DNA of 34,401 bases, taken from assembly GCA_031273325.1 (NCBI GenBank), contig JAISSB010000038.1, positions 1-34,401 on the forward strand. Reading direction: 5' to 3'. The position numbers and the translations under genes are program-made. This DNA is from Treponema sp. (GTDB lineage Bacteria > Spirochaetota > Spirochaetia > Treponematales > Breznakiellaceae). This document shows positions 16,226 to 23,569 of the stretch, piece by piece; within the stretch, counting starts at the first letter, position 1; every line of letters starts with the position of its first letter. The notes under the pieces are model-generated. The model was not told the DNA's origin. It ran no database searches and worked only from the letters and a program-made list of their open reading frames with translations.

Positions 16226-16807
16226 AGCTAGTTTTGATTCAAGGGTCTGTCCCCTTAAGTCGAAAAGTCTGCCGTGAAAACCTTAGCGAATAAATCTGAG
16301 AAGGTCGTCACAATATGAGTAATATTGTGAAGATAATGGTATAAACCGCCGAATATCCATTCTTTCGCTTGTCTTACCAACCCGGCTTTTACCGGATTTT
16401 GATTAATATACCGGAATACTCTCAGAAAATCCTCTCTCCTTTCAATTACTCGTGCGTGAAATCTATCTCCCCATACATGCCCGGTTACCCCGTGCATCTT
16501 ATTCCACCGGATAGCGAAGACCATTTTTATCCATTTCATAATTACGGAAAGACTAACGTCTTTGTCCGGTGTTATGAGGAAATGAACATGGTTATCCATA
16601 ATACAGAAGTTCCACAGTTTAAACCCATACTTTTGATGTGCTTCAGCGATAATCTTTATAAGAAGCGCTTTGATAACGGGATTTTTGAGTTCCATTAACC
16701 ATCGGTTTATTTCAAAGGTGACATGATAGGTATAACCGTAAAAGGTATTTCCTCTAATTTTGCGAGCCATATCAAGTTAACGGAGTGTATAGCTAGTTTT
16801 GATTCAA
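16226..16807 (-). mobile_element. RAYT unit bounded by 17-bp direct repeats
   Basis: The 17-base sequence AGCTAGTTTTGATTCAA occurs at 16226-16242 and again, perfectly, at 16791-16807, bracketing the RAYT gene. Similarity continues after a 3-base gap with TCTGTC on both sides. Outside and inside this unit lie GGGGACAGACC repeats in the orientation of the gene. IS200-type Y1 enzymes do not normally make target duplications, so the repeats may mark ends or a past recombination. Confidence 0.6.
16255..16770 (-). CDS. REP-associated tyrosine transposase (RAYT, Y1/HUH family)
   Basis: A 171-residue single-strand DNA nuclease of the IS200/IS605-like TnpA_REP family. The HUH metal site is HVH at 61-63 in CIMDNHVHFLI, and the catalytic tyrosine is Y121 in FRYINQNPVKAGLV. 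Other family marks are FEINRW near the N-terminus and HVWGDRFHARVI before the Tyr helix. All catalytic residues are present, so it looks active. RAYTs act on short hairpin repeats (REPs) located around their genes; here the only repeats in that position are the GGGGACAGACC elements, so they are the probable substrate (inference). The stop TAA is directly followed by GGGGACAGACCC. It is a single gene with no accessory TnpB. Confidence 0.92.
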   Translation of the reverse strand: MARKIRGNTFYGYTYHVTFEINRWLMELKNPVIKALLIKIIAEAHQKYGFKLWNFCIMDNHVHFLITPDKDVSLSVIMKWIKMVFAIRWNKMHGVTGHVWGDRFHARVIERREDFLRVFRYINQNPVKAGLVRQAKEWIFGGLYHYLHNITHIVTTFSDLFAKVFTADFST

Positions 16808-16841
16808 TAATCTGTCAACTTTTTTTGTCGTCATAACTCAG

Positions 16842-16915
16842 AGGTCTGTCCCCTTAAGCTATCCCTTTTTGAGGTCTGTCCCCGTTAGCTCTTCTTTTAT
16901 TTGAGGTCTGTCCCC
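16842..16915 (-). repeat. Three GGGGACAGACC repeats upstream of the RAYT gene
   Basis: Copies at 16842-16853, 16872-16883 and 16904-16915, in the same orientation as those on the other side of the RAYT gene and about 30 bases apart. Two of the three are preceded by TTAA or CTAA; in the last, this TAA is the stop codon of the M28 peptidase gene. Confidence 0.88.
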
Positions 16916-17884
16916 TTAGTACATTTTTCCTGAGCACAGCGCTTGAGCAAAACGTACTGTGATAGAAAAATGTTGAGGAGTAAGGTGAGTAATGGTGTCG
17001 TCACTACTGTTGAGTCGTTGCCATGTCGGCGGAATCCAGTCTCTATTATATGTGTTATTAATTAATGAATGCGCCAAATCGGGTTTACTCCGAATGAGTG
17101 ACGTAACCTGTGAAGCCTCAGTCGCCGGAAGCATAGTAATCGTTTGGGCGGCTATTCCCGCACGGAAAAATCCAACATCGTCAGAAAACGGTGTTGCGGT
17201 AAGCGTAATTCGTTCAATAAAAACGTTTCGTGCTGCGTACAATGCGTCGTTCCGCAGTTTCCGCACCGTATGACGAAGCCGTGCGTTTATATGATTCGTA
17301 TTATTTTGGAATAATCTATCGGCTACAGTAGAGATAATCACGGTATCCCCCGTGCCGCATGCGTCAAAAATAAAGAAAGAACGCGCATTAAAGCCCGCTT
17401 CACAAAGACCTTTTGCTAATGAATATGCGCCTTGATCGCATATCCCTTCTCCATGTGCTAGTTCTTCTTTGTCCGTAAGAATGATAAGCCAGCGGTTAAT
17501 TTGCTCCTTTTGAAGGTATGATGCCGCTTCAATCAACTGAAAAACGGCTGCACTGTTGTCATTTGCACCGGGACTCCCTTCATAACGGTCGTAGTGCGCC
17601 ATCAGTGCAATGGCATCAATGTCCCCTATTAACCTATTTTTAAGGAGATCAAAGCGGAGTAATTGAGCACCGTTGAGTTGATATTCTAAGTCGGGGCGCA
17701 TATTGCGGAGCGAGCGCCCGGGAAATAGGAGAAAATGCCGATGTCCATTGATCGTAACAATTTGATAGTTAACCCGCATTTCACTCAATACTTCACGAAG
17801 AATCCGGTAACGGTCAGAGTTAACGCTTACAAAATCAACGAAGCGATGATAGGGAGATCGCTTCAAAAGTGGCATAGTACTCAT
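16916..17884 (-). CDS. M28-family zinc peptidase-like protein
   Basis: This 322-residue protein resembles M28 (aminopeptidase Y/S-type) co-catalytic zinc peptidases. Expected metal and catalytic positions are visible in order: LMAHYD (His and Asp), SPGANDNSA (bridging Asp), LTDKEE (general-base Glu and ligand Glu), FIFDACGTGD (Asp ligand region) and PFSDDVGFF. The final His ligand is less clear. No signal peptide precedes MSTMPLLKR, although a hydrophobic stretch lies just upstream in another frame (17884-18009). The substrate is unknown. The stop TAA is formed at the edge of a GGGGACAGACC repeat. The gap to the next gene (17885-18089) shows no other clear element. Confidence 0.75.
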   Translation of the reverse strand: MSTMPLLKRSPYHRFVDFVSVNSDRYRILREVLSEMRVNYQIVTINGHRHFLLFPGRSLRNMRPDLEYQLNGAQLLRFDLLKNRLIGDIDAIALMAHYDRYEGSPGANDNSAAVFQLIEAASYLQKEQINRWLIILTDKEELAHGEGICDQGAYSLAKGLCEAGFNARSFFIFDACGTGDTVIISTVADRLFQNNTNHINARLRHTVRKLRNDALYAARNVFIERITLTATPFSDDVGFFRAGIAAQTITMLPATEASQVTSLIRSKPDLAHSLINNTYNRDWIPPTWQRLNSSDDTITHLTPQHFSITVRFAQALCSGKMY

Positions 17885-18089
17885 TATTGTAGAACGGTCC
17901 GCCTCTTCGTAATGATGGTAATTAGAGTTTCGCCCGTTTCTTTATATATTTTTTCACATGCTTTAATCAAGATAATAATCAAAACGAACAGTACTACAAC
18001 TATAGCAACTCAATGAGTATTCGGCAATATACCTTTAAAGACGAACTCTTTTAATACGGTATATTATACATTGTTTAAAAAATACCTCG

Positions 18090-19148
18090 TTAGTGGGAAA
18101 AATATTCTGCTATAACGGTTATCCACTCTGTTTTATACGTTTCATAGCCTTGCGACGGTGCGACTGCTACAAGATAGGTAGAATCGTCTGCAAGATGAAA
18201 ATGTTTTGTCTCAGAGCATAAACTGTTGATATCATTGAACGGTATTTTCCTGTCCCGCCATTGCGGATCAGTAGAAGCAACCACTGTGCCGTCTTGTCGG
18301 CAAATCCATAATTCAACATTAAATTCTGTTTCTGAGATAAGGAGTTCATGTATTTGTTTAAGGAGTTTTTCTGCTAAGTTATCCCAATTAAACACAACGC
18401 CGAATACTCCCACCAAAGCTCCCTGTGAGCGCACCCCGCATGAATACATGAGTACTGGTTTTCCATTTGCAAGTGGAGAGACAAAGGGACCCTCAACGCT
18501 AAATTCAGAACTGTATGTCGTTTTTAAAGCGTTAGTGAACCATTCGCTCTTACTTACATCTATTCCAACACTTTTGAACCGTTCCGGACGTCCATTGCAG
18601 ATGATAGTACCTTTTATATCACACAGAACAAGATCAAAATATACCGTATAGGATTCAAGAATAACGGTCATTCGTTGACTTGCAGCATTGAGCTTTGCTC
18701 GATTAGTTGGATCGAGCGCCGCTTCATACACGGAATTTCCGGTTGCCCACCAGCGTACATCACAAGAACGTTCATACAGATTACGGTCAATAATATCCAT
18801 GCATGTTTCTGCTGAGTGTACAAGCCGTTGTCCCCGCACTTGGGTTGCTATATAGGTCTGCAAATTCTCTAATTCATGTATTGTTTGTACTACATCTTTT
18901 TTAAGATCAACGGTACTTCCCCGTGTCTTTGATACGAGCGATTCCATCTCATGTGCAATAACTTTGAATCCCGTCCCAGCAGCACCAATTCGGGCAGCTT
19001 GAATCCGAGCATTAATTGCAAGTACATTGAGATCATTTGTTATTGAGTCGATAGAGTTAACGGACGTTCCAAGATTATCGTCAATAGATTGAATCAATTC
19101 CTTCATTCGTACCGATAAAGAAGTTGAAACATTTTTTACAGCTCTCAT
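18090..19148 (-). CDS. Soluble methyl-accepting chemotaxis-like protein with C-terminal Cache-type domain
   Basis: The start was placed at ATG 19148 (MRAVKNVSTS), preceded by GAGGAG; the longer ORF overlaps potB. The 352-residue product has no membrane segment. Residues about 30-75 match the signalling tip of chemoreceptors (LAINARIQAARIG, then GTGFKVIAHEMESL), but the flanking coiled coil is very short. Residues about 110-350 look like a PAS/Cache-type sensor (LYERSCDVRWWATGNSV, PFVSPLANGKPVLMYS, GVFGVVFNWDNL). The order, signalling tip first and sensor second, reverses that of ordinary receptors. It probably binds a small cytoplasmic ligand and signals to CheA/CheW, but that is inference. 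It sits 31 bases downstream of potB, where potC would be expected. Confidence 0.75.
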   Translation of the reverse strand: MRAVKNVSTSLSVRMKELIQSIDDNLGTSVNSIDSITNDLNVLAINARIQAARIGAAGTGFKVIAHEMESLVSKTRGSTVDLKKDVVQTIHELENLQTYIATQVRGQRLVHSAETCMDIIDRNLYERSCDVRWWATGNSVYEAALDPTNRAKLNAASQRMTVILESYTVYFDLVLCDIKGTIICNGRPERFKSVGIDVSKSEWFTNALKTTYSSEFSVEGPFVSPLANGKPVLMYSCGVRSQGALVGVFGVVFNWDNLAEKLLKQIHELLISETEFNVELWICRQDGTVVASTDPQWRDRKIPFNDINSLCSETKHFHLADDSTYLVAVAPSQGYETYKTEWITVIAEYFSH

Positions 19149-19179
19149 ACAATTCTCCTCTTTATATACGTTAAGTCTT

Positions 19180-20034
19180 TTAGGAAAGCTTAACTGTTTC
19201 ACGACGCTGTAATGTAATCATAACAGTAACTCCGACAGTTGTCACTGCGGTTAATACCATAGCAATAGCAGAAGCAAGCGGCCAGTTACGTGATTTTAAT
19301 AGTTGATCGGCAATAATATTGCCAAGCATATACGAATCTTTCCCGCCAACAAGAAGCGGAACCGCATAAGCTCCTAACATGGGAATAAAAGTGAACAGCA
19401 TTGCCGTGTACAATCCGCTTTTAATATTAGGGAATAATACTTTGATAATAGCGACGGTTTTTGTAGCTCCAAGATCTTGAGCGGCTTCTAACAGTGAAAA
19501 ATCAAATTTATCAATAGTTGAAAAAAGCGGTAAAATCGCATAGGGTAAATACATATATACGAGTACTAAGACAACTGACTTTTGATTATATAAAAAAGGA
19601 ATATAATTATCAATTAACCGTATATGCATGAGGAAATAATTAAGAAACCCATTGTTGCCAAGGATATTCATCCACGCAAAAACACGGATTAAAAAATTCG
19701 TCCAAAAAGGGATGATGATTAAGAGGAGTAAAAAATTTTGATTTTTACTGCGCGCCATAAAATATCCGCATGGCAATGCTATAATAATAGTAATAACTGT
19801 TGCAATAGCTGAAATAAGAAGTGTCCGAACTGTAATAAGAATTAATTTTGGATTTGCAAGTTCCCGGTATGCTTGTACTGAAAATGTTGATTCAACCCCG
19901 CCATATAAACCTCTTTTAAGTATACTGTACCCGACAATGATAAGCAATGGAACGAGAAAAAAAACTGTAAACCAAAGCGTTTGCGGCAATGAATAGAGGA
20001 GACCTCTGTTGCGTGTTTCTGGACCGGCATTCAC
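19180..20034 (-). CDS. potB: Spermidine/putrescine ABC transporter permease PotB
   Basis: A 284-residue inner-membrane permease with six hydrophobic segments (first PQTLWFTVFFLVPLLIIVGYS). The cytoplasmic EAA loop that contacts the ATPase is EAAQDLGATKTVAIIKVLFPNIKSG. It starts with GTG overlapping the potA stop (GTGA), so the two are coupled. In known pot operons (potABCD) a second permease and a periplasmic binding protein follow; neither is in this window, and a chemoreceptor-like gene occupies the next position. Confidence 0.93.
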   Translation of the reverse strand: MNAGPETRNRGLLYSLPQTLWFTVFFLVPLLIIVGYSILKRGLYGGVESTFSVQAYRELANPKLILITVRTLLISAIATVITIIIALPCGYFMARSKNQNFLLLLIIIPFWTNFLIRVFAWMNILGNNGFLNYFLMHIRLIDNYIPFLYNQKSVVLVLVYMYLPYAILPLFSTIDKFDFSLLEAAQDLGATKTVAIIKVLFPNIKSGLYTAMLFTFIPMLGAYAVPLLVGGKDSYMLGNIIADQLLKSRNWPLASAIAMVLTAVTTVGVTVMITLQRRETVKLS

Positions 20035-21170
20035 GATTTTACCTCAACAATGTACCCGTCAGCGGCACCCCATGAAATGAAAACTTCATCTTTCCACACA
20101 ATATCCGGACCATCGTCAGAATATTTGGCATGCTGTTTAATAACCCGAATCAGGATACCGTTTCGCATCTTTACATAAAATTTCGTTTGAAATCCTGAAT
20201 AAATAGGTTCGTCAACTGCCCCTTGAAATAAATTAATATCTTCACGTTTGGTTGTTGGCTTTTCTTTTGAAATAAGAATTTTTTCCGGGCGGATAGTCCA
20301 ACTTACCGTTTGTCCAATTTTGATATGATCAATAGTTGTAACTTTTATATGCCCAAAATTGGGTATTTCAAGACTTGCCATATACTCGATATCACCGTTT
20401 ACGTCAAGTTTTTCCAACTGTGTTACGTTGAGAACATTCGCGTCAAATAAATTTGTCTCTCCAATAAATTTTGCTACAAAATCGGTTGCGGGACTTTCGT
20501 AAATTTCATACGGTGTACCAATTTGTAACACGTCTCCCGTATTCATAACAGCAATGCGGTCTGAAACGGACAGAGCTTCTTGTTGATCATGCGTTACATA
20601 AATAAACGTAATACCGATTTTATCGTGAATTTGATCCAGTTCAATAAGCATGTGCTGCCGTAATTTTGCATCAAGAGCCGAAAGCGGTTCATCAAGGAGC
20701 AGCACCCTTGGTTCATTGATCAACGCCCGTGCAATTGCTACTCGCTGCTTTTGTCCTCCCGACAGTTGGCCTGGTTTTTTATACCCATGCCCTTCGAGTT
20801 GTACCAATTTGAGATATTCGTTAACTTTTGCAGTGATATCAAGTCTCGACATTTTTTTTAAACGGAGGGGAAACGCAATATTTTCAAAAACAGTTAAATG
20901 AGGAAAAAGGGCATAGTTTTGAAAAACTGTGTTTGCTTGCCGTTTATTCGGTGCTAATGACACTATGTCAGTTCCATCAAAAGTAACCGAGCCGATATCC
21001 GGACTTTCAAAACCGGCAATGATACGCAGTAATGTTGTTTTTCCACAGCCTGATGGACCTAACAGAGAAAAAAATTCCCCTTTTTTTATTGCAAGGTTAA
21101 CCTTATTTAATACTCTAAAATCACCGAATGTTTTGCAAACACCTTCGATAACGACATCACTCCCTTTCAA
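20031..21170 (-). CDS. potA: Spermidine/putrescine ABC transporter ATPase PotA
   Basis: A 379-residue ABC ATPase. Walker A is GPSGCGKTT, the Q-loop lies near [17 protein letters not shown], the signature is [15 protein letters not shown], Walker B is [13 protein letters not shown], and the H-loop is YVTHDQQEA. The C-terminal third forms the TOBE-type regulatory domain of PotA/MalK ATPases ([12 protein letters not shown]). The start is TTG at 21170, the only start-like codon in frame, with GGAGG 13 bases upstream. The promoter at 21215-21243 drives potA-potB and probably the gene after them. Confidence 0.95.
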   Translation of the reverse strand: MKGSDVVIEGVCKTFGDFRVLNKVNLAIKKGEFFSLLGPSGCGKTTLLRIIAGFESPDIGSVTFDGTDIVSLAPNKRQANTVFQNYALFPHLTVFENIAFPLRLKKMSRLDITAKVNEYLKLVQLEGHGYKKPGQLSGGQKQRVAIARALINEPRVLLLDEPLSALDAKLRQHMLIELDQIHDKIGITFIYVTHDQQEALSVSDRIAVMNTGDVLQIGTPYEIYESPATDFVAKFIGETNLFDANVLNVTQLEKLDVNGDIEYMASLEIPNFGHIKVTTIDHIKIGQTVSWTIRPEKILISKEKPTTKREDINLFQGAVDEPIYSGFQTKFYVKMRNGILIRVIKQHAKYSDDGPDIVWKDEVFISWGAADGYIVEVKS

Positions 21171-21214
21171 TGTAGTATTTGTTCCTCCAATTACTTCTGA
21201 AAATAAGTGTGTTG

Positions 21215-21243
21215 ACAGTAGAAAAAAAAGAAAGCATTGTCAA
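21215..21243 (-). promoter_or_regulatory. Sigma-70-type promoter of potA-potB
   Basis: On the minus strand, TTGACA (21243-21238, perfect consensus), a 17-base T-rich spacer and TACTGT (21220-21215) are found. The promoter begins 5 bases from the queG-like stop codon, so the two transcription units are tightly packed. Confidence 0.75.
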
Positions 21244-21247
21244 TAGA

Positions 21248-22108
21248 TCATGAGACAGGTGATACGTGATAATGATTCATCCAAGACTGTGACAGTTGGA
21301 CATTTCGGCGTATAGTCTGCGGACCGATCCATGCATGTCCCAGTACAGTACCTTTAAAAAATTGCTTTATTGCCTCGTCTTCCATATTAAGAAGCATATC
21401 TCCGTCTATTGACGGCGGCAAAATCCCCAGTGAACTTTCAATTCCAACGGTATGATCCATATTCCATGGACAACAATCTTGACATTCGGTGCAACCGTAA
21501 AGCCTTCGTCCCCACACTCGAGCAACATATTCAGGAACCGTTTTCTCATGTCCAGATGCATACCATTGAATACATCGAAGCCGCTTAAATACTCCTTCAA
21601 TAGTGAGTGCGCCGGTCGGACATTGTTGTATGCAGGCAGCACAACGGGCGCACGGTTTGAACGAATCGTCGCACCTATCACTCGGCATATCAAACGGGAG
21701 AGTCATTGCTGCAATAATACACCGTGAACCAACTTCACGGGTAATAACTAGATCATTTTTTCCCATAACTCCCAATCCGCACGCAACAGCTAGCGGCTTT
21801 TCTGCTATCGGAGAATTACACAAGATTTGATAGTGCGACGGCTTGCCTCCCCATGCGTTCCGAAATATCCGAGCCAGTTTTTGAAGCCGCAACACAGCTT
21901 CACGGTAATAGTTCCGTTGAGCAAAAGGGGCTATTAAACATCCATGTTCTGGTTGTTCTGGTTGTTCTGGGTAAGGAAGCGCACAAACAAGCAATGAAGG
22001 AGCTTTATTCCGTCCCCTTTGTTCGGGAATAAAGGGACTCAACACACGGACAGCAGCAAACCCCGCATGCAAGGTCTCAGATTTCACCGTCTCAGATTTC
22101 AAATCCAT
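21248..22108 (-). CDS. queG: QueG-like epoxyqueuosine reductase, short form
   Basis: The start was placed at ATG 22108 (MDLKSETVKS), because the longer ORF overlaps thyX. The 286-residue product has two [4Fe-4S] ferredoxin-type sites: CARCAACIQQCPTGAL and CTECQDCCPWN, the second including the characteristic CCPWN of QueG. The cobalamin/substrate part carries GLGVMGKNDL. Two differences from typical QueG are visible. It is shorter, lacking the C-terminal HEAT-like extension. In the segment matching the usual D-[ST]-x-P-v-x-E-[RK] motif the sequence is CNSPIAEKPLA, an Asn replacing the Asp I recall as the catalytic acid. An imperfect PEQPEQPE repeat is near residue 50. It could be a paralogue with other activity. 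tgt, an earlier step of queuosine formation, is also in this window. Confidence 0.78.
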   Translation of the reverse strand: MDLKSETVKSETLHAGFAAVRVLSPFIPEQRGRNKAPSLLVCALPYPEQPEQPEHGCLIAPFAQRNYYREAVLRLQKLARIFRNAWGGKPSHYQILCNSPIAEKPLAVACGLGVMGKNDLVITREVGSRCIIAAMTLPFDMPSDRCDDSFKPCARCAACIQQCPTGALTIEGVFKRLRCIQWYASGHEKTVPEYVARVWGRRLYGCTECQDCCPWNMDHTVGIESSLGILPPSIDGDMLLNMEDEAIKQFFKGTVLGHAWIGPQTIRRNVQLSQSWMNHYHVSPVS

Positions 22109-22127
22109 AGGTATTATGCGTCTTTTT

Positions 22128-22775
22128 TTAAAGTACTTTTTTTTGGAATGCGTGACAGGAAAGCGGTGCAACTGTGTGACTGATGTTTAGAATCACTTGT
22201 GCATACTGAGAAATTTCCTTTTGAGCAGATTTATCAAGTCTTAATTTAAGAAAGTTAAATAAGTTCCTGAGATCAATTTGCCAATACCATTCGGTATACA
22301 GTGATAACGGAAGGTTTATTCGTGCTATTTCGCGTGGAATCTTTGCATTAATCCGCTCTCTATACTTTTTATATGCGCTTTCCTGTTCATGGGCAAACGA
22401 TTCCCGAAGTTGTTGATCTTCAAAGTCTGGAACATAAAATTCCTCTTGAAGGGTTGAATACCGCCCCGAAACTTCATTGATCCGTGCCGTACGGTGCCGT
22501 ACCCATTGACGGGCAATGAATATAGGAAGCTTAATGCGGAACGTGAATACCACTTGTTCAAACGGTGTCCAGTGTTCGTTCTCAATAAGGAAGTCAATCA
22601 ATGCTTCGTGTGAACGGATCGTTGCGGCATTATCACTCCGATACGATATATGCGCTGCTTGTACAACACGTTCGTCGCCGCCGAGATAATCAACGAGTTG
22701 GACAAATCCTTTATCAAGCACGACAAACTGCTGATCAAGTATCGCTTCAGCTTCAGGGATTCTACAGTGTGCCAT
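22128..22775 (-). CDS. thyX: FAD-dependent thymidylate synthase ThyX
   Basis: A 215-residue flavin-dependent enzyme making dTMP from dUMP with methylenetetrahydrofolate. The family signature RHRT-x7-S is RHRTARINEVSGRYS. Other conserved parts are AAHISYRSD, HWTPFEQVVFTFRIKLPIFIARQW, and the C-terminal EWYWQIDLRNLFNFLKLR. Its length is at the short end for the family. The ATG has GAGGAG seven bases upstream, inside the end of the preceding Cys-rich gene (14-base overlap). Nineteen bases separate it from the queG-like gene, so the three form one operon. Confidence 0.97.
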   Translation of the reverse strand: MAHCRIPEAEAILDQQFVVLDKGFVQLVDYLGGDERVVQAAHISYRSDNAATIRSHEALIDFLIENEHWTPFEQVVFTFRIKLPIFIARQWVRHRTARINEVSGRYSTLQEEFYVPDFEDQQLRESFAHEQESAYKKYRERINAKIPREIARINLPLSLYTEWYWQIDLRNLFNFLKLRLDKSAQKEISQYAQVILNISHTVAPLSCHAFQKKVL

Positions 22776-23058
22776 TCATCTTCTCCTCGAGTTCTTGAAG
22801 ATCCCGAAGTTCACGAAGGAATGTTTCGGCATCTCCCATAGATTCATAGCAATCGCAACTGTCCATACAACGCCGCATAATGGTAGAATATCGATACTTT
22901 TTTTCTTGTCCAAGCTTCTTTTTCCATTTTTCTGCGGCACAACGAACATGCAATTCCGCTCCTATTTCCTGAGGTACCGAAAAAAGCTGACAGTGAATGC
23001 AGTTGGCACAGTATATTTTATTAAGATTAAGTGAACGCTCAACATTACTCATAGACAT
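22762..23058 (-). CDS. Small Cys-rich protein, probably zinc binding
   Basis: The probable start is ATG 23058 (MSMSNVERSL) or 23052; the ATG at 23091 lies upstream of the predicted -10 and is unlikely. The product of about 98 residues has Cys clusters typical of a zinc site: CANCIHCQLF near the N-terminus, a single Cys in VRCAAEKW, and CMDSCDCYE in the middle, followed by a charged helical C-terminus (FLRELRDLQELEEKM). I do not recognise a named family. It overlaps the start of thyX by 14 bases, so its expression is coupled to thyX. A role near nucleotide metabolism is only a guess from position. Confidence 0.7.
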   Translation of the reverse strand: MSMSNVERSLNLNKIYCANCIHCQLFSVPQEIGAELHVRCAAEKWKKKLGQEKKYRYSTIMRRCMDSCDCYESMGDAETFLRELRDLQELEEKMNGTL

Positions 23059-23061
23059 TAC

Positions 23062-23091
23062 ATAGTAGCAATGAATAGCACCGCTATGCAA
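23062..23091 (-). promoter_or_regulatory. Sigma-70-type promoter of the Cys-rich/thyX/queG-like operon
   Basis: On the minus strand, TTGCAT (23091-23086), an 18-base spacer and TACTAT (23067-23062) are present. The inferred transcription start falls within a few bases of the proposed start codon, so the leader must be very short or absent. Confidence 0.5.
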
Positions 23092-23249
23092 GAGGAATGA
23101 ACCTTTTTTTTACGAAAAGATAAAATTTCCTGTTCAATATTCAATCATACATATTCTGTGGATCGTACTTCCTCTAAGGTAGAGCTTACTCATTGAACGA
23201 AACTAATGGGGGGACAGCCCTTCTGGGGACAGACCCCGTATCGTTTTTA

Positions 23250-23440
23250 AAAATGGTCGCTTGATTTTCTAAAACGGTCGTTTGATTTTGTAAAACGGTC
23301 GTTTCATTTTAGTAAAACGGTCGTTTGATTTTAACAAAACGGTCGTTTCATTTTGTAAAATGGTCGTTTCATTTTCTAAAACGGTCGTTTCATTTTCTAA
23401 AACGGTCGTGTGGTTTTCTAAAACGGTCGTTTGATTTTTG
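23250..23440 (+). repeat. Nine-unit 21-22-bp AAACGGTCGTTT array (upstream of ttcA)
   Basis: Nine tandem units, consensus AAAACGGTCGTTTGATTTTCT, with 21 or 22 bases per unit. Each contains the near-palindrome AAACG-GT-CGTTT, and the spacer ATTTTNTAAAA is also partly symmetrical. The unequal length means it is not coding; the track ORF 23269-23451 is a translation of the repeat. A single GGGGACAGACCCC (23225-23237) precedes it. The rest of 23092-23224 is AT-rich with nothing else recognised. Confidence 0.93.
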
Positions 23441-23488
23441 AACAGAGACATTCGGTTCTTAAAAAAAAAGAAGGTCTGTTTCCGCTGG

Positions 23489-23538
23489 CTTGGGGTCTGT
23501 CCCCGTGTAGAAATCTACGGTTGTTCGGGGTCTGTCCC
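23489..23538 (-). repeat. Two GGGGACAGACCCC repeats just upstream of ttcA
   Basis: Copies ending in GGGGACAGACCCC on the minus strand at about 23490-23502 and 23526-23538, 36 bases apart. The second ends 31 bases before the ttcA start codon, so it lies in the leader or promoter region. Each can form the GGGG/CCCC mini-hairpin. Confidence 0.85.
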
Positions 23539-23569
23539 CATTGCTGCTACTTTGGTAGAATGAGAACGT

